This document shows positions 1 to 5,459 of a stretch of DNA of 6,463 nt, piece by piece. Source of the stretch: Rhodospirillales bacterium (lineage in GTDB: Bacteria; Pseudomonadota; Alphaproteobacteria; Acetobacterales; Acetobacteraceae). Every line of letters starts with the position of its first letter. Positions within the stretch are counted from its first letter, which is position 1. Location: contig JAGWOU010000112.1 of assembly GCA_028870815.1 (NCBI GenBank), positions 1 to 6,463 of the forward strand, read 5' to 3'. The translations under genes and the position numbers were made by a program. The notes under the pieces are model-generated. The model worked only from the letters and a program-made list of their open reading frames with translations, ran no database searches and was not told where the DNA came from.

Positions 1-1381
1 TGGCGCGGTTGAAAGCATTGTCCTCAAGTGGCATGAAACTGATATCGGCCTGCCCCAGCTCGCGCATATAGCTCGCATAATCCACCATCGCGGGCTCGAA
101 GCTTTTATGCGGCGTTTCCAGCGCATTGAAGAAGGCCTCGTCGAAGACTACCCGGAATCGTAACCTGCCTCCCACGGCACGGGCGATCTCGTTCAGCACG
201 GGCATCAGCGGCGCCCAGTCATTCTGCCGGTTCAACGCGCCGAAGAAAAAGGTAAGATGCTCCATACTCTGGAAATTGCGCACCGGCGGCAACTCGAAAA
301 CCGCGTTGGGGAACACCGTCACTTCCGGGTTATCCGGCCGCAGCGCTTCGGCCAGGGCCGGCGTGCTGGTCTGCACCGCATGCACGCCGCGGAAGGTCAG
401 CAACTCACTCAGATTAACGCCGCGCTCTTCCATGAACACCGGATGATCGTCGAATTCACTGACAACGACATAATCCTGTTTCAGCAAGGCGCGCAGGCGC
501 TCCAAGCCGTTTTCACCCACCAATAGCGGGCGGTGCAGCACCGCCACGCGCGGCGTGTCGCTCAATTGCGGCTTCAGCCCCGCCTCGGCAACAATGCTGC
601 TCAAAATCGAGCTTTCCGTGCGCATGGCGCGCAGCGGTTCCACCACCCGCACATCCGAAACGCCACCCTGCGGCGCCAGCATCGTCGCGGCCAGTTCCAT
701 GCGCTGCATCTCGGCTTTGCGCGCCCGCCAAATCACCTGCAACGGGATCGAGCGGTTGAGATATTCCTGCGGATCCACGCCCAGCGCCTTCAAGGCCGGC
801 GTCAACATGGCGGTGAACTGTTCGGCCCGGTCCGTGGCGATGGGGCGGGGGGCTGCGTCCGAAAGCCACAACCCGGCATCGGCCAGCGCCCGCGCCATGG
901 TGCGCGGCGTGAACCAGCGCAGATGCGTGCGGTCGAACAACCCCTGGTCCTCATAGTCGAAACTGCCGGTCAGCAGCTTGGCCGCGAAGCTCCAGTGTTC
1001 AACATTGGGCATGCACACCAGCACCGTGCCCTGAGGGGAGAGATATTTCGCGTGCTCCTTCAGCACCGTCCACGGGTCGGAAAGATGCTCCAGCACATCA
1101 CCATAGACGATACAGTCGATTCCCTCCGGCACGTCGAAGGGCCTCGGGTCTTTTTCCACATCCCCCACGAACACTTCCGAAAGCCGCTGGCGCGCATGGG
1201 CGGCGGCCTCCTCGTCCATCTCGATGCCCAGCACCCGGCAGGCGGGGTTGCGCCGCAGATAATCGCTGCCCAGCGCGCCCTGGGCACAGCCCACATCCAG
1301 AATGGTCCTGGCGCTAAGCGGAATTTTGTCAAGCAACTCGGGATTGGCGAAATCCGGATACTGCATATGAGCGGCGTTCAA
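1..1381 (-). CDS. Bifunctional SAM-dependent methyltransferase / glycosyltransferase (3' end outside window)
   Basis: The frame is open from the probable TTG start at 1381 to the left edge: 460 residues, with no stop, so the C-terminus is missing. Residues 27-38 (ILDVGCAQGALG) are class I methyltransferase motif I. E54/D56 end strand 2 as the SAM-ribose acid, and GDVLEHL at 94-100 and PNVEHW at 125-130 complete the methyltransferase fold. A linker of about 100 residues leads to a second half resembling GT4-type glycosyltransferases: RVAVLHRPLL (278-287), VVVSEFDDHP (305-314), AVQTSTPALAEALRP (335-349), VTVFPNA (354-360) and PLEDNAFNRA (451-460). The TTG start has GAGGA 7 bases upstream, whereas the in-frame ATG at 1366 has no Shine-Dalgarno sequence. 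The gene lies 43 bases after ugd on the same strand, so co-transcription is likely. I infer a cytoplasmic role modifying and extending a surface glycan; the substrate is unknown. The methyltransferase is secure and the glycosyltransferase half less so. Confidence 0.85.
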   Translation of the reverse strand, partial: MNAAHMQYPDFANPELLDKIPLSARTILDVGCAQGALGSDYLRRNPACRVLGIEMDEEAAAHARQRLSEVFVGDVEKDPRPFDVPEGIDCIVYGDVLEHLSDPWTVLKEHAKYLSPQGTVLVCMPNVEHWSFAAKLLTGSFDYEDQGLFDRTHLRWFTPRTMARALADAGLWLSDAAPRPIATDRAEQFTAMLTPALKALGVDPQEYLNRSIPLQVIWRARKAEMQRMELAATMLAPQGGVSDVRVVEPLRAMRTESSILSSIVAEAGLKPQLSDTPRVAVLHRPLLVGENGLERLRALLKQDYVVVSEFDDHPVFMEERGVNLSELLTFRGVHAVQTSTPALAEALRPDNPEVTVFPNAVFELPPVRNFQSMEHLTFFFGALNRQNDWAPLMPVLNEIARAVGGRLRFRVVFDEAFFNALETPHKSFEPAMVDYASYMRELGQADISFMPLEDNAFNRA

Positions 1382-1424
1382 ACTTCGTTCCTCGTGGCTT
1401 GGTGTCAGACAAACAGGTTCAGGG

Positions 1425-2738
1425 TCATGATGTGGCCCGCCCGATCCCCACATATGTGAAACCGGCGGCGCGCCACGGCGCGGGCTCGAACACATTGCGC
1501 AGATCGACCACGACCCGGCCACGCATCAATTCTTTCAGGCGGGCGGGCGCCAGCGCCCGGAACTCGTTCCATTCGGTAATCAGAACAAGCGCGTCCGCCC
1601 CGGTCAAGACGTCCGTGGTGCTCTCCTTCAAAACCACGCTCCCGGGCAGCAGGGGCTTGGCCGTCTGCATCGCCGCGGGGTCGAATGCCTGCACCTCAGC
1701 CCCGCGCGAAACCAGGCCGCTGATCAGCGGCAAGGCGGGGGATTCGCGCATGTCATCCGTCTCCGGCTTGAAAGCGAGCCCCAGCACCGCGATCACCTTG
1801 CCCTGCACATCGCCGCCGCAGGCGGCCACCACGCGTGCCGCCAGAGCTTCCTTGCGGGCATCGTTCACCGCCACAACAGACTGGATAAGCCGTGACGGCG
1901 CGCCTGCTTCCTCGGCTATGCGCATCAGCGCCAGCGTGTCTTTGGGGAAGCACGACCCGCCGAAACCAGGCCCCGCATGCAGGAACTTTTTCCCAATCCG
2001 CCCATCCAGCCCAATCCCACGGGCCACATCGTTCACATCAGCCCCCGCCTTCTCGCAAAGATCGGCCATTTCGTTGATGAAGGTGATCTTCATCGCCAAA
2101 AAGCCATTGGCGGCATATTTGATCAGTTCCGCCGTCTCCAGCCCGGTAAACACGATCGGGGTTTCGATCAGGTAAAGCGGCCGGTAGAGCCGGCGCAGCA
2201 CCTCCCGCGCATGCTTGCTCTCTGTGCCCACCACCACGCGGTCCGGGCGCATGAAATCGCCTATGGCGCTGCCCTCGCGCAGAAATTCCGGGTTGGAGGC
2301 CACTTCCACCGCCAGATCCGGCCGCAACTCGCGGGCCATCTCCAAAATTTTCCGCCCCGTGCCCACCGGCACAGTGGATTTCGTCACGATCACGGCCGGG
2401 TGGTCCAGCGCCTTCAGCACCTGCTCCACCGCCGCGAACACATAGGTAAGGTCGGCATGGCCATCGCCGCGCCTTGTGGGCGTGCCAACCGCGATGAAAA
2501 CCGCCTCCGCCCCCTCTATCCCTTCCTCCAGCGTCGCCGGAAAGGTCAGCCTTCCGGCCGCGGCGTTGTCGGTTACCAGCCTGTCCAGCCCGGGTTCATA
2601 TATGGGAATCTGGCCGCCAAGCAGAATGTCCCGCTTGGCCGGATCCGCCTCGACCACCGCCACCGATACGCCGAATTCCGCGAAACAGGCACCAGAGACA
2701 AGCCCAACATAGCCACCGCCGATGATCGCGATCCTCAC
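1425..2738 (-). CDS. ugd: UDP-glucose 6-dehydrogenase
   Basis: This enzyme oxidises UDP-glucose to UDP-glucuronate with two NAD+, supplying uronic acid for exopolysaccharide, capsule or LPS. At 437 residues it has the usual bacterial length. The N-terminal Rossmann motif is GGGYVGLVSG (7-16). Further family signatures are VGTPT (84-88), TKSTVPVGT (119-127), NPEFLREG (149-156) and ELIKYAANGFLAMKITF (204-220, K207). The catalytic cysteine is C263 in PGFGGSCFPKD (257-267), and the C-terminal UDP-binding domain carries GLAFKPETDDMRESP (320-334). The start is GTG, giving MRIAIIGGG, with GGAG 8 bases upstream. No key residue is missing. It is divergent from the polyprenyl-phosphate sugar transferase and is followed after 43 bases by the methyltransferase/glycosyltransferase, which suggests a glycan operon. 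The close relative GDP-mannose dehydrogenase is less likely on overall sequence pattern. Confidence 0.96.
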   Translation of the reverse strand: MRIAIIGGGYVGLVSGACFAEFGVSVAVVEADPAKRDILLGGQIPIYEPGLDRLVTDNAAAGRLTFPATLEEGIEGAEAVFIAVGTPTRRGDGHADLTYVFAAVEQVLKALDHPAVIVTKSTVPVGTGRKILEMARELRPDLAVEVASNPEFLREGSAIGDFMRPDRVVVGTESKHAREVLRRLYRPLYLIETPIVFTGLETAELIKYAANGFLAMKITFINEMADLCEKAGADVNDVARGIGLDGRIGKKFLHAGPGFGGSCFPKDTLALMRIAEEAGAPSRLIQSVVAVNDARKEALAARVVAACGGDVQGKVIAVLGLAFKPETDDMRESPALPLISGLVSRGAEVQAFDPAAMQTAKPLLPGSVVLKESTTDVLTGADALVLITEWNEFRALAPARLKELMRGRVVVDLRNVFEPAPWRAAGFTYVGIGRATS

Positions 2739-2868
2739 CTCAAAAACTCCGCTCCAGGTTGTGGCCCGCCTTGCTTCTGGCGCGCTGGCGGAGCCAGGGC
2801 AAGCCCCCCGCCCGCTTCAATTCCCGCATCTTCTCATTTCCACGGGTTTCGGCCATGGTCCCGCCAGC
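2739..2868. promoter_or_regulatory. Divergent intergenic region between ugd and the sugar-phosphate transferase
   Basis: These 130 bases must contain the promoters of both flanking genes unless one is transcribed from further away. I could not find a convincing -35/-10 pair for either direction. The region holds an imperfect inverted repeat (2770-2803). The minus strand is also open from an ATG at 2856 to a TGA at 2740, one base before the ugd GTG; see findings. The ugd ribosome-binding site (GGAG) is near 2747-2750. Confidence 0.5.
2770..2803. repeat. Imperfect inverted repeat in the ugd divergent promoter region
   Basis: The arms CTTGC (2770-2774) plus CTGGC (2777-2781) pair with GCCAG (2793-2797) plus GCAAG (2799-2803). 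This gives ten base pairs interrupted by a 2/1 internal loop, around an 11-base loop. No T-run follows on either strand, so it is not a standard terminator. It could be an operator-like dyad, or a leader hairpin for either divergent gene. Function is unknown. Confidence 0.5.
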
Positions 2869-3942
2869 ATGATCCTTCCGTCGGTTTCCGTTTTGTCACT
2901 GCCCCGCCATCTCGCGTTAATGGGGGGCCTCGCCATCTTTTCCGGCATCATTGTCCGGATCATGATCACCATCGGTGTGCCCGATAAGCCCAACGCCCGC
3001 AAAGCCCATACCGCGACCACGCCAAAATCCGGCGGGGTTGGCATCGTCTGCGCATTCCTGCTCGGCGTGCTGCTGCTCTACCATTACGGGCAGGTATCCC
3101 GCCTGGCGGAGCCTTATTTCATCGGCGTCATCGCCGCCTCCACGCTCATCGCGCTGATCTCCCTGCTGGACGACATGCTGGACATGTCCTTCGCGGTGAA
3201 ACTCGGCACGCAGCTTATCGCGGCCTTGGCGGTCATCTTCTCCGGGCTTTGGGTACATGATGTGGCGCTGCCATTTATAGGCTGGTACCAACTCGGCTGG
3301 GCAGGCGTGCCGCTCACGGTATTCTTTTTGCTCTTCGTCACCAACGCGATGAATTTCATCGACGGGTTGAATGGCCTGGCCTCGGGGGTAACGCTCATCG
3401 CCTGCCTGTTCCTGGCCGGCATCGCCGGGGCGCTGGGCGGGTTTTTCATCTACACCGCCTCCCTGCTGCTGGCCGGCGGGGTGCTGGGTTTCCTGCCCTT
3501 CAACTTCCCCCGCGGCCGGATTTTCATGGGCGATGTCGGCAGCCAGTTCTGCGGCTTCATGCTGGCGCTGTTCGGGGTGGCGGCAGCGCGGTTCGAACAG
3601 GTTCAGATGTCGTTCCTGCTGGTGCCGTTCCTGCTCTCCGGCGTGCTGTACGATGTCACTTTCACCCTGTTCCGGCGCCTGCTCTCGGGTGAAAACATTG
3701 CCCGCGCCCATCACGGGCATCTCTACCAGGTGGTGCGCCGGGCAGGGATGGACGCGAAACTGGTGGCCATCATCCACTGGTTGTTCGCGTCGCTGGGCGG
3801 GCTCACCGCCATCGCCTTCATCAGCACGCCCTCAATACCCCGGCTCTGGATCGGGCTCATCCCGCTGCTGGTGCAGATCATCTGGACCTTCTATGTCAGC
3901 GCCCGCGCCCAGCATGCGGGCATCGGGCGCTGGTCCAGCTAG
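2869..3942 (+). CDS. Polyprenyl-phosphate sugar-1-phosphate transferase, WecA/MraY/WbpL-type membrane protein
   Basis: Members of this family transfer a sugar-1-phosphate (usually HexNAc or a derivative) from a UDP-sugar to undecaprenyl phosphate at the inner membrane, starting O-antigen, capsule or related glycans. The protein has 357 residues and about ten hydrophobic segments. Diagnostic motifs are VPDKPNARKAH (37-47) with TPKSGGVGI (51-59), the Mg2+-associated DDMLD (101-105), TNAMNFIDGLNGLASG (158-173), RIFMGDVGSQFCGF (217-230, D222) and the C-terminal loop HHGHLYQ (281-287), which resembles the His-rich loop of WbpL/WbcO-like enzymes. The frame stays open upstream to an ATG at 2722 inside ugd. 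The ATG at 2869 is preferred because it leaves a short N-terminus before the first membrane span and does not overlap ugd. It has no clear Shine-Dalgarno sequence, so a leaderless or weakly translated start is possible. Sugar specificity cannot be read from the sequence. MraY itself is unlikely given the neighbours and loop motif. Confidence 0.9.
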   Translation: MILPSVSVLSLPRHLALMGGLAIFSGIIVRIMITIGVPDKPNARKAHTATTPKSGGVGIVCAFLLGVLLLYHYGQVSRLAEPYFIGVIAASTLIALISLLDDMLDMSFAVKLGTQLIAALAVIFSGLWVHDVALPFIGWYQLGWAGVPLTVFFLLFVTNAMNFIDGLNGLASGVTLIACLFLAGIAGALGGFFIYTASLLLAGGVLGFLPFNFPRGRIFMGDVGSQFCGFMLALFGVAAARFEQVQMSFLLVPFLLSGVLYDVTFTLFRRLLSGENIARAHHGHLYQVVRRAGMDAKLVAIIHWLFASLGGLTAIAFISTPSIPRLWIGLIPLLVQIIWTFYVSARAQHAGIGRWSS

Positions 3943-3984
3943 AGCTGTTTTTGGCGCGCAGCCGCCCCACCATCCCCGCGCGCA

Positions 3985-5169
3985 TTACACCTTCGCGAGG
4001 GCCTGGGTCAGGTCCTCAAGCAGGTCATCCACATCCTCCAGCCCCACTGAAAGCCGGATGGTGCCATCGGTGATGCCGAGCTTCGCCCGCTCCTCGGCGC
4101 CGATGCGCATATGGGTTGTCGTGGCCGGATGCGTGGCGAGCGACTTGGTGTCGCCCAGATTGTTCGAGACGGTGATGATCCGAAACGCGTTCAGCATGCG
4201 GAACGCCTCCTCCTTGCCGCCATGCAGCTCGAACGTCACCAGCGTGCCGCCGCCGCTCATCTGGCGCATCGCCAATTCCCGCTGCGCAAAGGAGGCAAGG
4301 GTGGGGTAGAGCGCGCGCTTGATCTCGGGCTGGCCGTCCAGGAATTGCGCGATCTTTTCCGCCGACTCGCTTTGCGCCTTCACGCGCAGATGCAGCGTCT
4401 CCAGCCCTTTCAGTATCACCCAGGCGTTGAACGGCGAAAGCGAGGGGCCGGTATTGCGGAAAAACGGCTGGAACACATCCTCGATCCATTGCTTCGAGCC
4501 CAGCACGGCGCCGCCCAGCACGCGGCCCTGGCCGTCCATATGCTTGGTGGCGGAGTACACCACCACATCGGCGCCCAGCTCCAGCGGCTTTTGCAGCAGC
4601 GGGGTGGCGAACACATTATCCACCACCACGATCGCCCCGGCCGCATGGGCAAGGTCGCAAACCGCGCGCAGATCGACGATATCCAGCATCGGGTTGGAGG
4701 GGCTTTCCAGCAGCACCAAAGCGGTGGGCTGGCTCAGCGCTGCCTTCCAGGCGTCCATGTCACCGCCATCCACGAACACGCTTTCCATGCCGTATTGCGG
4801 CAGCAACGTGGAGACGATCCAGTGGCAGGAACCGAACAAGGCGCGGGAGGCAACAACGCGGCTGCCCGCCTTCAGCCCGCACATAATGGCCGCATGCACC
4901 GCCGCCATGCCGGTGGCCGTGGCGCGGCACGCCTCAGCACCCTCTATCTTGGCGAGCTTCTGCTCCAGCATCGTCACCGTGGGGTTGGCGAAGCGCGAAT
5001 ACTGGAAATGCTCGATCTGATTGGCGAACACGGCCTCGGCCATGTCAGCGCTTTCATAGGTGAAACCTGACGTCAGGAACAACGCCTCGGCATTCTCCTC
5101 CAGATCGGTGCGGATGCGCCCGGCATGGATCAAATCCGTGGCGAGGCGGGTTTTCAGCGGTTCAGACAT
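3985..5169 (-). CDS. metZ: O-succinylhomoserine sulfhydrylase
   Basis: This cytoplasmic PLP enzyme makes homocysteine from O-succinylhomoserine and sulfide, the direct-sulfhydrylation route to methionine. The 394 residues match the Cys/Met-metabolism fold type I family. Seen are the tetramer/PLP-phosphate motif YSRFANPTV (57-65), ATGMAAVHAA (85-94), VVVDNVFATP (181-190, D184), the Schiff-base lysine K209 in SATKHMDGQGR (206-216) and the C-terminal SLATHPATTTH (343-353). The SATKxxDGQGR form favours MetZ over cystathionine gamma-synthase. The frame is open to 5349, but ATG 5169 is chosen: AAAGAGG lies 8 bases upstream, the protein then starts as family members do, and the longer version would run through the riboswitch. 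The gene stands alone, convergent with the sugar transferase 42 bases away, and its leader implies control by S-adenosylmethionine. Confidence 0.93.
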   Translation of the reverse strand: MSEPLKTRLATDLIHAGRIRTDLEENAEALFLTSGFTYESADMAEAVFANQIEHFQYSRFANPTVTMLEQKLAKIEGAEACRATATGMAAVHAAIMCGLKAGSRVVASRALFGSCHWIVSTLLPQYGMESVFVDGGDMDAWKAALSQPTALVLLESPSNPMLDIVDLRAVCDLAHAAGAIVVVDNVFATPLLQKPLELGADVVVYSATKHMDGQGRVLGGAVLGSKQWIEDVFQPFFRNTGPSLSPFNAWVILKGLETLHLRVKAQSESAEKIAQFLDGQPEIKRALYPTLASFAQRELAMRQMSGGGTLVTFELHGGKEEAFRMLNAFRIITVSNNLGDTKSLATHPATTTHMRIGAEERAKLGITDGTIRLSVGLEDVDDLLEDLTQALAKV

Positions 5170-5231
5170 CGGCGCGGCCTCTTTGCTGCAAACGGCAGTC
5201 CGGCCACGGGAAGAACAGGATGCCGATGCAC
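5154..5231 (-). other. Possible short upstream reading frame overlapping the metZ start
   Basis: A GTG at 5231 sits 6 bases after the AAAGAGG (5238-5244) at the 3' end of the riboswitch-like aptamer. It opens a 25-codon frame ending in TGA at 5154-5156. The frame is out of register with metZ and runs 16 bases past the metZ ATG. The spacing is good, but the frame is short and could arise by chance. No peptide similarity is recognised. Confidence 0.2.
5174..5207 (-). promoter_or_regulatory. Hairpin covering the metZ ribosome-binding site
   Basis: On the minus strand GTGGCC (5207-5202) can pair with GGCCGC (5179-5174): six pairs, one of them G-U. Nested inside, CTGC (5198-5195) pairs with GCAG (5189-5186) around a five-base loop. 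The outer stem includes the GG of the metZ Shine-Dalgarno AAAGAGG (5184-5178), so forming it should reduce ribosome access. It is a candidate expression platform for the upstream aptamer. The pairing is read by eye, without energy calculation. Confidence 0.45.
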
Positions 5232-5314
5232 CCGGAGCCTCTTTAGCGCGCTTATTTAGCCCCTTCCCGTCTCGGGGAAGCCTCGCCGCAATCCGGCCGG
5301 ACAAATCACGAGGT
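5232..5314 (-). promoter_or_regulatory. SAM-II (metA-motif) riboswitch-like aptamer upstream of metZ
   Basis: Reading the minus strand from 5313: CCTCG, then the hallmark TGATTTG (5308-5302), CCGGCCGG, ATTGC and CGAGG (5285-5281). The two five-base arms pair as stem P1. A six-pair hairpin with a six-base loop (5280-5263) follows. Then comes GCTAAATAAGCGCGCTAAAG (5260-5241), closely matching the conserved 3' segment of alphaproteobacterial SAM-II RNAs, typically TTAAACAAGT..GCTAAAG. UGCG in the P1 loop can pair with CGCG in that segment as pseudoknot P2, and CCGG copies on both sides could extend it. SAM-II RNAs are known upstream of metA and metZ in alphaproteobacteria and lower expression when SAM is bound. 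The aptamer ends about 62 bases before the metZ ATG. The hairpin between P1 and the TAAA segment is unlike the compact examples I remember. Confidence 0.85.
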
Positions 5315-5320
5315 AAAACG

Positions 5321-5349
5321 CACCTACGCCCGGCGGCTTGCGCGGTCAA
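5321..5349 (-). promoter_or_regulatory. Candidate metZ promoter
   Basis: On the minus strand TTGACC (5349-5344) is followed by a 17-base spacer and TAGGTG (5326-5321). The -35 is close to consensus and the -10 is weak. Transcription would begin near 5314, immediately before the first base of aptamer stem P1, which supports the assignment. Confidence 0.45.
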
Positions 5350-5366
5350 TGCTGCCAGACTATGTA
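5338..5366 (+). promoter_or_regulatory. Candidate tRNA-Gly promoter
   Basis: TTGCGC (5338-5343), a 17-base spacer and TATGTA (5361-5366) predict a start near 5373, about five bases before the mature tRNA 5' end. Each box keeps three consensus positions, so the call rests mainly on spacing and position. The -35 directly abuts that of the divergent metZ promoter. Confidence 0.4.
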
Positions 5367-5377
5367 CGCCGCACGGC

Positions 5378-5451
5378 GCGGGTATGATGTAATGGTAGCC
5401 TGCCAGCTTCCCAAGCTCGACGCGCGGGTTCGATTCCCGCTACCCGCTCCA
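5378..5451 (+). tRNA. tRNA-Gly (anticodon CCC)
   Basis: The 74-base gene folds as a cloverleaf. The acceptor stem is GCGGGTA (5378-5384) with TACCCGC (5441-5447), followed by discriminator T and an encoded CCA (5449-5451). The D-loop holds AATGGTA (5391-5397). The anticodon loop TTCCCAA (5408-5414) places CCC at 5410-5412, reading GGG glycine codons. The T-arm is GCGGG/CCCGC around TTCGATT. The anticodon stem (5403-5407 with 5415-5419) has a C-C mismatch (5404/5418), and the D-stem has a T-C mismatch (5388/5400). It is a single gene, not part of an rRNA operon here, and is convergent with hrpB. Confidence 0.95.
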
Positions 5452-5459
5452 ATTTCCCC

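Noticed and set aside
533..1459. 308-codon plus-strand open frame
   Set aside because: It is a shadow of the methyltransferase/glycosyltransferase on the other strand; its Arg/His/Gln-rich composition is typical of antisense GC-rich frames.
2722..2868. Upstream extension of the sugar transferase to ATG 2722
   Set aside because: It overlaps the ugd start, and the added residues show no membrane segment or family motif.
1977..2987. 336-codon plus-strand open frame over ugd
   Set aside because: It is antisense to a clear ugd gene, with low-complexity His/Arg/Pro-rich composition and no motif.
2917..3777. 286-codon minus-strand open frame
   Set aside because: It is antisense to the sugar transferase and rich in Gln/Glu/His as expected of a shadow frame.
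3936..3952. CAGC-TAGA-GCTG followed by five T at the end of the sugar transferase, as a terminator
   Set aside because: The stem has only four pairs and includes the stop codon; it is too weak to call.
3954..3983. GCGCGC repeated at both ends of the 42-base convergent gap, as a bidirectional terminator
   Set aside because: There are six pairs around an 18-base loop with no T-run on either side; a self-complementary 6-mer is common in GC-rich DNA.
4111..5070. 319-codon plus-strand open frame
   Set aside because: It is antisense to metZ, whose motifs account for this DNA.
5170..5349. 60-residue N-terminal extension of the metZ frame to an ATG at 5349
   Set aside because: It would run through the riboswitch and SD hairpin, has no family similarity, and ATG 5169 has a good ribosome-binding site.
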